Assembly (NCBI GenBank): GCA_905214525.1
Contig: CAJMMN010000010.1
Coordinates: forward strand, 1 to 64,000
Source: an uncultured bacterium
GTDB lineage: Bacteria; Actinomycetota; Coriobacteriia; Coriobacteriales; Coriobacteriaceae
Length of the DNA stretch: 64,000 nucleotides
Direction of reading: 5' to 3'
In this document: in pieces, positions 33,572-41,258 of the stretch
Position numbering within the stretch: the stretch's first letter is position 1
How the letters are laid out: every line of letters starts with the position of its first letter
The notes under the pieces: model-generated
The model's input: only the letters and a program-made list of their open reading frames with translations
Told to the model about the DNA's origin: nothing
The model's database searches: none
Made by a program: the position numbers and the translations under genes

Positions 33572-33753
33572 CGAGGTCTAATACTTTTCCGAGAAGTGAA
33601 CGAGCTAAATCGGACCCCCGAAGCATAGACACTTTAAGGGCATCGTTTCCTGCGGTTTCGATACTGGAATCCTGCGATTTTGCCGACGAAAAATGCGGAT
33701 GCTTCAGGGGTCCTAAAACAGACGTTCACTTCGCGGAAAAGTATTAGACCTCG
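33572..33753. repeat. Palindromic element family B, copy 2
   Basis: 31-bp terminal inverted repeat with one mismatch (33572-33602 with 33723-33753). The core matches copy 1 at 30548-30729, including CGGACCCC..GAAGCAT and TTTCCTGCGGTTTCG; the outer 12 bp (CGAGGTCTAATA) are unrelated to those of copy 1. The rest of the gap from 33358 to 33847 shows no gene. Confidence 0.9.
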
Positions 33754-33837
33754 ATAGCGGGGGATGGGGTACCGGTGCAAAACGGCGTCAGACATAGGAT
33801 AAACAAAGCGCTTCGATCATAAGGAATTAAAATCACG

Positions 33838-33871
33838 TTGCAAAAGTATGAAAATATCCTGCAATTGCAAC
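33838..33871 (+). promoter_or_regulatory. GTTGCAA inverted repeat at the AbiEi gene start
   Basis: GTTGCAA (33838-33844) and TTGCAAC (33865-33871) flank a 20-nt A/T-rich spacer and end just before an in-frame ATG at 33872. Such repeats are usual targets of AbiEi autoregulation. The overlap with codons 1-8 hints that 33872 may be the true start. Confidence 0.45.
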
Positions 33872-34498
33872 ATGAAGTACTTTAGCAACATAACGGCGAT
33901 AAGAGAGCTTTCCGAGAGGGAGGGCGTGTTCACCACAGCTCAACAAGCGGCTCGCATGGACATCTCTCGAGATGCGCTGGCACACTCATGCCGTGCGGGG
34001 CGTCTTGAACGGATATGCCACGGCGCCTACCGGATGTTGGGCACACAGTGCCGAGATACCGACGAGCTCAACGCTTTTTGGAAGCTCACCAATCCCTCCC
34101 TTTGCGCGTGGGAGAGAAAACGCCAGTGGGATGGCATCGCCGTGAGCGGTACGACGGCGGCGAACCTGCAGCAAATGGGCGATTTCTATCTGTCCCCCTA
34201 CAGGATGACCGCGCCCACGCGTATCAATACAAGAAACGAATCCCTTTCTTTTGTAAAGCGCGAGATCGCTGAGCAGGACATCGTTTGGCTCGACGGCCTG
34301 CCGGTAACCAAGCCCGAGCGCACGCTTGTTGATCTTTGCCTCGATTGCGAGGACCCCTCATTAATTATTAATGCCTATCACGACGCGCTTGGACGCGGGC
34401 TCGATACGCAGCGGCTGAAAGATCTCGTAAAGGAGAACTCTAAAACCGCCAAAAGACGCGAGCTCATGAGGCCTTTGCTGATGGTGCTAAACGGGTAA
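33848..34498 (+). CDS. AbiEi-family antitoxin (type IV toxin-antitoxin)
   Basis: 216 residues (208 if started at the ATG at 33872; neither has a strong ribosome site). The N-terminal winged helix (AIRELSEREGVFTTAQQAARMDISRDALAHSCRAGRLERICHG) followed by GAYRM and a C-terminal domain with VTKPERTLVDLC is the AbiEi_4 layout. AbiEi represses its operon and counteracts the AbiEii nucleotidyltransferase. Here the toxin gene directly downstream is cut to 21 codons, so the antitoxin is orphaned. The gene opens an A/T-richer island. Confidence 0.85.
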   Translation: MKISCNCNMKYFSNITAIRELSEREGVFTTAQQAARMDISRDALAHSCRAGRLERICHGAYRMLGTQCRDTDELNAFWKLTNPSLCAWERKRQWDGIAVSGTTAANLQQMGDFYLSPYRMTAPTRINTRNESLSFVKREIAEQDIVWLDGLPVTKPERTLVDLCLDCEDPSLIINAYHDALGRGLDTQRLKDLVKENSKTAKRRELMRPLLMVLNG

Positions 34499-34513
34499 TG
34501 CGAAACGGAGGAC

Positions 34514-34579
34514 ATGGTGAAGTACAAGACGCCTGCCGCATTGGAGATGGCTGTTAGGAATGCCGCAAGACAGTTTTAA
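34514..34579 (+). pseudogene. AbiEii toxin remnant (N-terminal 21 codons)
   Basis: A short frame behind GGAGGAC starts MVKYKTPAALEMAVRNAARQ, which looks like the opening of AbiEii/AbiGii nucleotidyltransferase toxins (the K-Y-x-T/S-P-A-A-L-x-x-A/Q pattern), and then stops. No nucleotidyltransferase core is found in the next 190 nt in any frame that I could see. Position right after AbiEi supports a decayed toxin gene. Confidence 0.6.
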
Positions 34580-34768
34580 ATGAGCGCTGAAACGTAAAAA
34601 CATGCTGTGATTGTCATGTCCGCGCCGGCGAAATTAGCGTTACATAATTTGAGTCCCGTGCTGCGACGGGATGTTGCAAAGGCGAATTGATAATGGGCGC
34701 TTTGACTACGATAGGAACCATCGACTTGGATTATCCTGGTTTTATCGAGCGAACAACGTGCGAGTGAG

Positions 34769-35584
34769 ATGATTGGTGTGGCGGAGCGAAGAAAAAACTG
34801 GTCGAGGGAAGAAACCCTTGCGGCGCTGTTTTTATATCTCGCCCTGCCTGCAAGGCTTATCGATGACAAAGGCGAAGATATACAGACGCTGGCACATGCC
34901 ATCGGCAGAACGCCGGCGGCGGTTTCCTTAAAGATATGGAACCTCGCCTCGTTAGACGACCGGCGTCGAGCACGCGGCAAGGTGGGCATGGTTAATGCCA
35001 GCAAGATGGATAGATTGGTTTGGGCAGAGTATTCATCGAGCGGCGATAGGTTGGTCGAGGAAGCGGCGGGCGCATTTTTTGACCAGCTTAACTCTGATAA
35101 TTCGATGAGCAGAGAGCTGAAAGAGGCAATTGGCATCGATTTGCCTGAGGGGCAAGAGCGTGAGGCAATAATCTCAGCGCGTGTTAACCAACAGTTCTTT
35201 CGTAATACGCTGCTCGTTAATTATCGCTCGCGGTGTTGTTTAACGGGCCTATCGAACCCGACGTTACTGGTTGCAAGTCATATCAAGCCCTGGAACGTGG
35301 CTGATCCCCGGACCGAGCGCCTGGCGCCAGATAACGGATTGCTGTTGAACGCGCTGCACGATAAGGCATTTGACCAGGGACTTATTACCATAACGAAGGA
35401 TTTCAAGATTGTGGTGTCGAGTGTGGTTGGACATGGGGCTGCCGAGGACGAGTTCTTGTGGCGTTATAGCGGCGAGCGAATTACATTGCCTAAACAATCG
35501 AGCCCAAGACCAGATTTTATTGAATACCACAACGATATGGTGTTTAAGGGGTTAATTAGAATTGAATTGCAGCTATACCATTAA
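34769..35584 (+). CDS. HNH endonuclease
   Basis: 271 residues. The C-terminal half is an HNH_2-type nuclease: RCCLTGLSNPTLLVASHIKPW gives the first His with the preceding cysteine region, and RLAPDNGLLLNALHDKAFDQGLITI gives the Asn and second His. The N-terminal half starts with a helix-turn-helix-like segment (WSREETLAALFLYLALP, IGRTPAAVSLKIWNLA). Such proteins are commonly restriction enzymes with a DNA-recognition N-terminus. It lies between the AbiE remnant and the NotI-like gene; A/T-richer than the genome average. Confidence 0.85.
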   Translation: MIGVAERRKNWSREETLAALFLYLALPARLIDDKGEDIQTLAHAIGRTPAAVSLKIWNLASLDDRRRARGKVGMVNASKMDRLVWAEYSSSGDRLVEEAAGAFFDQLNSDNSMSRELKEAIGIDLPEGQEREAIISARVNQQFFRNTLLVNYRSRCCLTGLSNPTLLVASHIKPWNVADPRTERLAPDNGLLLNALHDKAFDQGLITITKDFKIVVSSVVGHGAAEDEFLWRYSGERITLPKQSSPRPDFIEYHNDMVFKGLIRIELQLYH

Positions 35585-35655
35585 TGGTGTGACTGTGTAC
35601 CGCTTGGCTGAAAGCATCCTTTATCCAGCTACCTAGCATTACGATTGGATGGGAA

Positions 35656-36603
35656 ATGAGTACGAGAGTTGCAGAGTATTATGGTCAAAGAACAGACGCT
35701 TTGACGCCCATTCACCCCATAGATATTCCATATGCCGGATGGAGCCCGGAAGAGCCGGTTCCGCACTGCCCCTTCTCCGGCGGTAATACGTGCAAGAAGC
35801 TTAAAGCAAAAAACGAGCCGGTCTGTTCGGTAAGGGATCAGGACGGAGTGCTTTGGATATCGTGTTCGGAGAGATTGTGCTCCACCAAAAAAGATCTCCC
35901 GCTTTGTTCGCATCAAAAGAAAATACTAACCATGGCTGCGCAGCATATATTTGATGGGGGCATTGACCCGTCTGACATCTGCGTCAAACGAGAAGAGTCC
36001 CTTCGAGTGAGTAAGGGCAGTGCATATCATGCTGATTTTATAATTACCACGCGCAGCGGGGAGTCGTCGACATCTGGCCCTAATCGACTTGTTCTTGAAA
36101 TGCAAGGCGGTGGAGAAACATCGGATACCGGCAAAATTACTCAGCGTGTTCGCAAATGGAAAAACATGACTGAAAACGAGAGGACGAATGAGCAGCTGCG
36201 TGCCGAAACTACTGCAAATACTTTGGTCACCAATGCTTGGAGAAGACAACAAGAGCAATTTCTAATCAAGGGCAATATCGCCATGAAGACATGGAAAGGC
36301 CTTGGGATTGCGTTTTGTGTGGGCACACTGCTCTATGACTATCTTATGGAGCGACTAGAGTCAGTGAATCTGCCTGATTTGAAGGATTACAACTGGACGT
36401 TGGCTCTTCTCGCCTTTAAAGAGGATAAGAGCCGCTCTGTTGAGGACGGCCCCATTCCATTGACAATCGATGAAGACCGGACGCTGTATACGAACTACCA
36501 GACGTTTGTTCAAGCACTAATCAACCAAGGACAACCGACTCTGGAGGCATTTCAGGGGCAATTCTGCAGTCTTGAAAATGAAAGGATTGACATTCCGTTC
36601 TAG
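35656..36603 (+). CDS. NotI-like type II restriction endonuclease
   Basis: 315 residues. A cysteine cluster in the N-terminal part (HCPFSGGNTCKK, PVCSVRDQ, WISCSERLCS) matches the Cys4 iron site of the NotI family, and a PD-(D/E)xK-like core follows (YHADFIITT, RLVLEMQGGGETSD) with an R-x-W-K helix. NotI cuts at an 8-bp G/C-only site; the site for this enzyme is not known. It converges on the cytosine methyltransferase gene, and the two stop codons interlock on one CTAG. Start at 35656 has only a weak ribosome site. Confidence 0.82.
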   Translation: MSTRVAEYYGQRTDALTPIHPIDIPYAGWSPEEPVPHCPFSGGNTCKKLKAKNEPVCSVRDQDGVLWISCSERLCSTKKDLPLCSHQKKILTMAAQHIFDGGIDPSDICVKREESLRVSKGSAYHADFIITTRSGESSTSGPNRLVLEMQGGGETSDTGKITQRVRKWKNMTENERTNEQLRAETTANTLVTNAWRRQQEQFLIKGNIAMKTWKGLGIAFCVGTLLYDYLMERLESVNLPDLKDYNWTLALLAFKEDKSRSVEDGPIPLTIDEDRTLYTNYQTFVQALINQGQPTLEAFQGQFCSLENERIDIPF

Positions 36604-37493
36604 CTGTTCTGAGCCTTATCGACCTCGACGATACGGCGCGCAATCCATTCTATAACGGGCACGCAGACAGCGTTTCCTAGAGCTGTCCATCTACGAGAGT
36701 CCAGTCGTCCGGAAATCCCTGGAGTCTCTCGTACTCTAAAGGAAGCATGCGTCTGACAAATAGCGTCGGAGCTTCCTCTTGAATCGCAAGTGTAAGTTTC
36801 TCCGTCGTTTCTATATCCTTTTGCTTGCGGGCCCGCTGAAGGTTTTCTGCCAATCCCGGCGTGTTGGATAGAGTAGTAATCTGAGACTCGATGCTCTTTT
36901 TCAAGTCCTGGGGCATAGGCGTGGTCCGTGCTTCTGCGCGATTTAGAAGAGATTCGAGCTGCTCCTTGTCCAAAAAGTACCTCAGCGGAGCCGAAGTTTC
37001 CAAGACTTCCGACAATATAGACGCGGCGACGTCGTTGGGGTGTTCCAAAGTATTTTGCGTCCAGTACTCGCCATGATACGCAATACCCGAGCTCATCCAA
37101 TTTGGTGAGCAGGGCTCTGAAATCTTCTCCGTTGTTTGAGTTGAGGAGTCCGGGAACGTTTTCGATAAAAATCCATCGAGGCTTTGCGGCAGCGACGAGT
37201 TCTGCGAACTTAAAGAAGAGTCCGCTTCGCGATCCGGCAAGACCGAGGCGTTTTCCTTGGTTGGCAAGCGAAAGGTCTTGGCAGGGGAATCCTCCGAAAT
37301 AGACTTCTGCTTGGGGGATGCTTTCGGGTTGGACTTCATTGATATCTCCTGCTAGCTGGACATCCGGCCAGTGCTTTTGTAGCACTGCCCGCGAAAAATT
37401 ATTGATTTCGCTTTGGAAGACGATTTCAACGCCGGCACGCTCGAAGCCGAGGTCAATACCGCCGATTCCGCTGAAGAAAGAGGCTGCCTTCAC
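36600..37493 (-). CDS. DNA cytosine-5 methyltransferase (possibly defective)
   Basis: About 297 residues from a GTG at 37493 preceded by GGGAG at 5 nt (309 from 37529). Motif I ASFFSGIGGIDLGF, motif IV GGFPCQDLSLA with the catalytic cysteine, motif VI FIENVPG, motif VIII PQRRRRVYIVG and motif X ALGNAVCVPVIEW are all in this frame. Motif IX is not: between AICQT and ALGNAV this frame reads unlike the family, while the expected LPLEYERLQGFPDDW is encoded in the overlapping frame. Presumed partner of the NotI-like nuclease. Activity is doubtful unless the frame change is an artefact. Confidence 0.85.
   Translation of the reverse strand: MKAASFFSGIGGIDLGFERAGVEIVFQSEINNFSRAVLQKHWPDVQLAGDINEVQPESIPQAEVYFGGFPCQDLSLANQGKRLGLAGSRSGLFFKFAELVAAAKPRWIFIENVPGLLNSNNGEDFRALLTKLDELGYCVSWRVLDAKYFGTPQRRRRVYIVGSLGNFGSAEVLFGQGAARISSKSRRSTDHAYAPGLEKEHRVSDYYSIQHAGIGRKPSAGPQAKGYRNDGETYTCDSRGSSDAICQTHASFRVRETPGISGRLDSRRWTALGNAVCVPVIEWIARRIVEVDKAQNS
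36677..37339 (-). CDS. Overlapping open frame inside the methyltransferase gene, carries motif IX
   Basis: 220 codons open in another frame of the same strand. Its end, LPLEYERLQGFPDDW, is a textbook cytosine methyltransferase motif IX region. Its middle (SILSEVLETSAPLRYFL, LESLLNRAEAR) resembles sequences I recall as separately annotated proteins in phage methyltransferase loci, so the dual frame may be conserved rather than accidental. Whether it is translated alone is unknown; no good ribosome site was found for its ATG. Confidence 0.4.
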   Translation of the reverse strand: MKSNPKASPKQKSISEDSPAKTFRLPTKENASVLPDREADSSLSSQNSSLPQSLDGFLSKTFPDSSTQTTEKISEPCSPNWMSSGIAYHGEYWTQNTLEHPNDVAASILSEVLETSAPLRYFLDKEQLESLLNRAEARTTPMPQDLKKSIESQITTLSNTPGLAENLQRARKQKDIETTEKLTLAIQEEAPTLFVRRMLPLEYERLQGFPDDWTLVDGQL

Positions 37494-37930
37494 TTTGACT
37501 CCCTTCGAACGTGCGTGACAAAAATGCAAAGATTCATTCTATTGGATTTGTCTCAATGCGGCCAGCTCTTATAAAAGAATCCATTTGTCAAGACGATACA
37601 CATGGGGGACATCGAACTGCGTCGCGTCGTCATTTCTTGCTGCAGTATTTTGAGGCAGGTGCCTGGCGGGGTATTTGACGTCTATGGCGGTCGAGGCGCC
37701 AACACGATAGGTGGGAGGTAATTAACTTGCGGGCTTTACATCGGACGTATGGTTGCGTTTGTTGGCTCGGGGACATCTACCTAGATTTGTTGCATTCAAG
37801 AGGGGCGAGGTGGCATGGGGATGCTAATGGGGCAGAGGCTCTGTAAAGAGTTGGCATTGGTTGTTGCCACGTGGCCTGCTGCTTTGCATGGCCTCGCCAG
37901 AATCCGACCGCAAATGACTCCGAGGAGATT

Positions 37931-38005
37931 TTGCAAGTTCTTGTCGCTACGTAAGAAAAACTTGCAAAACTCGCAAGTTCTTGTCATGCTGTGAGAAAAA
38001 CTTGC
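37931..38005. promoter_or_regulatory. Tandem palindromes upstream of the DUF4143 ATPase
   Basis: Two palindromic units with a 40-nt period: TTGCAAGTT..AACTTGCAA at 37931-37967 and GCAAGTT..AACTTGC at 37973-38005, each with TCTTGTC and GAGAAA/AAGAAA inside. They end 15 nt before the ATPase start. Possible operator or attachment-like sites. The stretch 37530-37930 before them shows no gene. Confidence 0.5.
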
Positions 38006-38020
38006 AGATTGGGGCGGGCG

Positions 38021-39316
38021 ATGGATAAACGGATGGTTCCTAGAAATCGATATCTCGAAAAGTTGATCGCCTTTCGTGATGCGGATGTCATCAAGGTCGT
38101 AACGGGTATGCGCCGTTGTGGCAAATCGACGCTTCTGGACATGATGCGCAAACATCTGGAGGATAACGGCGTTCCATCCGAATGTCTTTTGACCTTTAAG
38201 ATGGAGTCGTTTGAGCTGGAGGGCGTGCGTGATTGGCGAGAGCTTTACCGCCACGTCGACGGCCTAATGCCTGCGGGCAAGAGGTGCTATCTCTTCTTCG
38301 ACGAGCTTCAGGAGGTTGCCGGATGGGAGAAGGCGATTAACGCACTTCGTGTCGACCGGGACTGCGATATATATGTTACTGGTTCGAATGCTTTTCTCCT
38401 GTCGTCTGAGATTGCGACCTTAATCTCGGGCAGGTATGTCGAGATTCGGATGCATCCGCTCGCTTTTTCGGAATATGTCAACTTTCTTGGTCCGACTGAC
38501 GTCACGAATAGGCTTGCTGTTTTTGGCCGGGAGGACATCGTTGCGCTCGACGATCTTCTCGACCGTTATTTAATGTTTGGAGGTCTGCCGTTCCTTGCCG
38601 CCTCAAAGCTGCCGGAACAGGAAATGAAGGACTACATCTGGAGCACGTACCAGACAATCGTCGGGCGCGACATTTTGGCTCGCGAAGCCCGTCGGGGCAG
38701 GAGATCGGTGACAAGCAAGGGCGTGCTCGACCGCGTTACATCCTACTTAGCCGATAACATTTCAAACCCGACATCAATTAATAAGATCGTTGGAACGCTG
38801 GCGGAGAACGGGCTGAAATCCTCGCATGGCGTTGTGGACACTTGTGTATCCGCCCTTGAGGAGACCTATATCTTTTCGCATGCGCGCCGATTTGATATTA
38901 AGGGTCGGGACATTTTGAAGACCGGTGGCAAGTTCTACATTGAGGATCTGGGGCTTCGAGCTTTCTTGGATGGGTATCGCGGCAGCGACAGTGGGCGTGT
39001 TCTCGAAAATGCCGTTTACAATCGCCTTGTCTATGACGGATACCGAGTCTTCACAGGTCATCTTCGAGATGCTGAAATCGACTTTGTTGCAATCGGCGAC
39101 GGCTCGGATCGTAAGTTTATTCAGGTCACGGAGTCGATTGACGAGGAGGCGACGCGTAAGCGCGAGCTGCGTCCATTTGAGCTCAGGTCGCTCGAGAAGA
39201 TTACCGGCGGTTACGAGAAGATCATCGTCGTTCGCCGGGGAAGTCATCCGACCGATATTGACGGCATCAAAATCGTTTCAGCAGTCGATTTCTTAATGGG
39301 TAGGCTTGGGGCTTAG
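38021..39316 (+). CDS. AAA ATPase with DUF4143 domain
   Basis: 431 residues. N-terminal AAA_14 domain: Walker A VVTGMRRCGKSTLL near residue 35, Walker B CYLFFDELQEV near 95, sensor-like DIYVTGSNAFLLS, then GRYVEIRMHPLAFSEY. The C-terminal DUF4143 domain contains ENAVYNRLVYDGYRVFTGHLRDAEIDFVA, a nuclease-like E..D/E-x-D pattern. Members of this family are widespread, often near mobile or defence genes, without an established activity. Start at 38021 is 30 nt inside a longer frame that begins within the upstream palindrome. Confidence 0.88.
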   Translation: MDKRMVPRNRYLEKLIAFRDADVIKVVTGMRRCGKSTLLDMMRKHLEDNGVPSECLLTFKMESFELEGVRDWRELYRHVDGLMPAGKRCYLFFDELQEVAGWEKAINALRVDRDCDIYVTGSNAFLLSSEIATLISGRYVEIRMHPLAFSEYVNFLGPTDVTNRLAVFGREDIVALDDLLDRYLMFGGLPFLAASKLPEQEMKDYIWSTYQTIVGRDILAREARRGRRSVTSKGVLDRVTSYLADNISNPTSINKIVGTLAENGLKSSHGVVDTCVSALEETYIFSHARRFDIKGRDILKTGGKFYIEDLGLRAFLDGYRGSDSGRVLENAVYNRLVYDGYRVFTGHLRDAEIDFVAIGDGSDRKFIQVTESIDEEATRKRELRPFELRSLEKITGGYEKIIVVRRGSHPTDIDGIKIVSAVDFLMGRLGA

Positions 39317-39450
39317 GGCGTTTAGAGCGCGTCTGTTTCCTATGCCTAGCGACATTGCCGCAGTTCGTGACGCCGCCGGCTTCTTCCTCTCCGTCGAGCG
39401 GCACCAACTCAGCTGATCCGTTGGGGACGAAGGAAAGCGGATCATTTTCG

Positions 39451-39490
39451 GCGCGCCGCAGGTGATACGAATCCTGCGGCGCGCTGTTAT
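39451..39490 (+). terminator. Terminator-like hairpin after the ATPase gene
   Basis: Perfect 12-bp stem GCGCGCCGCAGG/CCTGCGGCGCGC with a 10-nt loop, followed by TGTTATTT. Good stem, short T-run. Confidence 0.65.
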
Positions 39491-39602
39491 TTGAGCGAGG
39501 GCTTTCAGCTGTGTCCGCGTGGCGTGGGACACTTAACCTGCCGTCCTGCTCTGCCGCGACGGCACGTACCTGAACAACGACCCTCTAAGGAGCTCGAAAT
39601 CG

Positions 39603-39842
39603 ATGAGTGACAACACCAAGCATCTCGCAAAGAAATGCGTCAAGGACGCGGGGCCGTGTCTCACGCTGTGCCTTGCCGGTGCAGCGGTCGCGCTGCTGGC
39701 TGTTTTGGGGCCATTTGACGTGCTTCGAAGCGCCAGCTCTCTACACGTTTGCATGGCTCTTGCCGGCGCCATGATGACCGGCGGCGTGCTCGATCTAGCT
39801 TTTTGGGTGTTTGACCCGTTTGGATGGAAGAACGAAGGGTAA
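39603..39842 (+). CDS. Small two-helix membrane protein, function unknown
   Basis: 79 residues behind AAGGAG. Two hydrophobic segments (TLCLAGAAVALLAVLGPF and CMALAGAMMTGGVLDLAFWVF) with short charged ends. No family recognised. It precedes the phosphoesterase pair by 40 nt on the same strand and may be co-transcribed. Confidence 0.65.
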   Translation: MSDNTKHLAKKCVKDAGPCLTLCLAGAAVALLAVLGPFDVLRSASSLHVCMALAGAMMTGGVLDLAFWVFDPFGWKNEG

Positions 39843-39882
39843 GCCCTAAGGGATGGATGCCCCGCAGCGTTAGGAGGTCCCC

Positions 39883-40521
39883 ATGATCTGGTTTACCAGC
39901 GATACCCACTTTGGGCACGAGAACATGCTGCGGCTCGCCGACAGGCCTTGGTCGACTGTTGGGCAGATGAACGACGCCATGGTCGCTAGCATTAATAGCA
40001 AGGTCGCTGCGGATGACGAGCTTTACATTTTGGGTGACTTCAGCTTTAAGATGACGGTCCAAGATGCCTACGAGCTGCGCAAAAGCATTGCATGCAAGCG
40101 CGTCCATCTGCTGCCCGGCAACCATGACAAAGACTGGACGCAGCCTGCGGTGGCGGATGCTTTTATCGTCGAGCCGCCCATTTGCGTGCTCAAGATCGAC
40201 CGTCAAAAAATCGTGCTGAGCCACTATCCCATGGTCGATTGGCAGGGCATGTCGCACGGTGGCTGGCATCTGCACGGACATATCCACAGCTGCGGCGGCG
40301 CGTACAACAAGTTCAACCTTCGGCAGGGACTGCTGCGCTATGACGTGGGCGTGGACGCCAACGGTTACGCCCCGGTAAGTTTGGATGAGCTCAAGTTATG
40401 GTTTGCGCAGGTAGACGAGCTGGTGCAGTGCGTTAAGTGGCCGTGGTGGGTCAACGCCACGGGCGATGAGCAGGTCGAGCACGATCTCGAAACCTATAAG
40501 AGGGAAGTGGTGATCCGATGA
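39883..40521 (+). CDS. Metallophosphoesterase (first of a tandem pair)
   Basis: 212-residue calcineurin-like hydrolase. Motifs in order: TSDTHFGHENM, LYILGDFSF, LLPGNHDKDW, LSHYPMVDW, HLHGHIHS. GGAGGT lies 4-8 nt before the ATG. This subtype is common on mobile or phage-like segments and in firmicute and actinobacterial genomes; the natural substrate is unknown. The stop overlaps the next phosphoesterase by 4 nt. Confidence 0.9.
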   Translation: MIWFTSDTHFGHENMLRLADRPWSTVGQMNDAMVASINSKVAADDELYILGDFSFKMTVQDAYELRKSIACKRVHLLPGNHDKDWTQPAVADAFIVEPPICVLKIDRQKIVLSHYPMVDWQGMSHGGWHLHGHIHSCGGAYNKFNLRQGLLRYDVGVDANGYAPVSLDELKLWFAQVDELVQCVKWPWWVNATGDEQVEHDLETYKREVVIR

Positions 40522-41243
40522 CAGTCTATGTGACGGGCGATATTCATGGCGGCCTCGACATGCAAAAGCTGCGCGATTGGGACCTTGGGGATAGCCTGAC
40601 GAGCGACGACTATCTGATTATCGCGGGCGACTTTGGCTTTCCCTGGGATTTCTCTGCCGAGGAATGTGCCGACATCGCTTGGCTGGAGTCGCGCCCCTAT
40701 ACCGTGCTGTTCGTCGACGGCAACCACGAGCGTTTCGATCACTGGGCGGAGCGTCCCATGGAGCTGTGGCACGGTGGGCTGACGCAGCGTCTGTCGGATA
40801 CCTCCCCCATACGGCGCCTGACGCGCGGCGAGGTTTTTGAGCTCGACGGCTCAACGATCTTTACCATGGGCGGCGCCACGAGCGTGGACAAAGAATACCG
40901 CATTCCCTATTCCAGCTGGTGGCCGCAGGAACTGCCGGACGAGCGCAACTTTGAGGAGGCGCGGGCAAAGCTCGACAGCGTGGGTTGGAAGGTCGACTAC
41001 GTGGTCACCCACACCTGCTCTACGCGCATGCTTTCGCCCACGCTTTATCCGGCACCCGGCTGGAATTACCCCGCCGTTGATCGGCTTACGGCATTTTTCG
41101 ATGAGCTGGAAGACCGCTTGGATTACAAGTGCTGGTATTACGGGCATTTCCATCGGGATGCCAACCCGGCCGAGCGCCACGCCGTGCTCTACGACTGCAT
41201 CGTTCGCTTGGGCGACGAACTCCAGTCCTGGGATGTTGCGTAG
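40518..41243 (+). CDS. Metallophosphoesterase (second of a tandem pair)
   Basis: 241-residue calcineurin-like hydrolase: VTGDIHGGLD, IIAGDFGFPWD, VDGNHERFDHW, VVTHTCSTRM and WYYGHFHRD give the complete metal site. Sequence differs clearly from the preceding enzyme, so this is not a simple tandem duplicate. Start overlaps the upstream stop as ATGA. Convergent with gluQRS. Confidence 0.9.
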   Translation: MTVYVTGDIHGGLDMQKLRDWDLGDSLTSDDYLIIAGDFGFPWDFSAEECADIAWLESRPYTVLFVDGNHERFDHWAERPMELWHGGLTQRLSDTSPIRRLTRGEVFELDGSTIFTMGGATSVDKEYRIPYSSWWPQELPDERNFEEARAKLDSVGWKVDYVVTHTCSTRMLSPTLYPAPGWNYPAVDRLTAFFDELEDRLDYKCWYYGHFHRDANPAERHAVLYDCIVRLGDELQSWDVA

Positions 41244-41258
41244 AGGCGGGGTGGCTGG

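Noticed and set aside
30548..33753. Composite transposon bounded by the two family B elements
   Set aside because: The region between them holds an ordinary two-component operon and DUF4342 gene; no mobility gene and no matching outer ends.
37931..38005. CRISPR array
   Set aside because: Only two units, each internally palindromic, with no unique spacer of constant length and no cas genes in the window.
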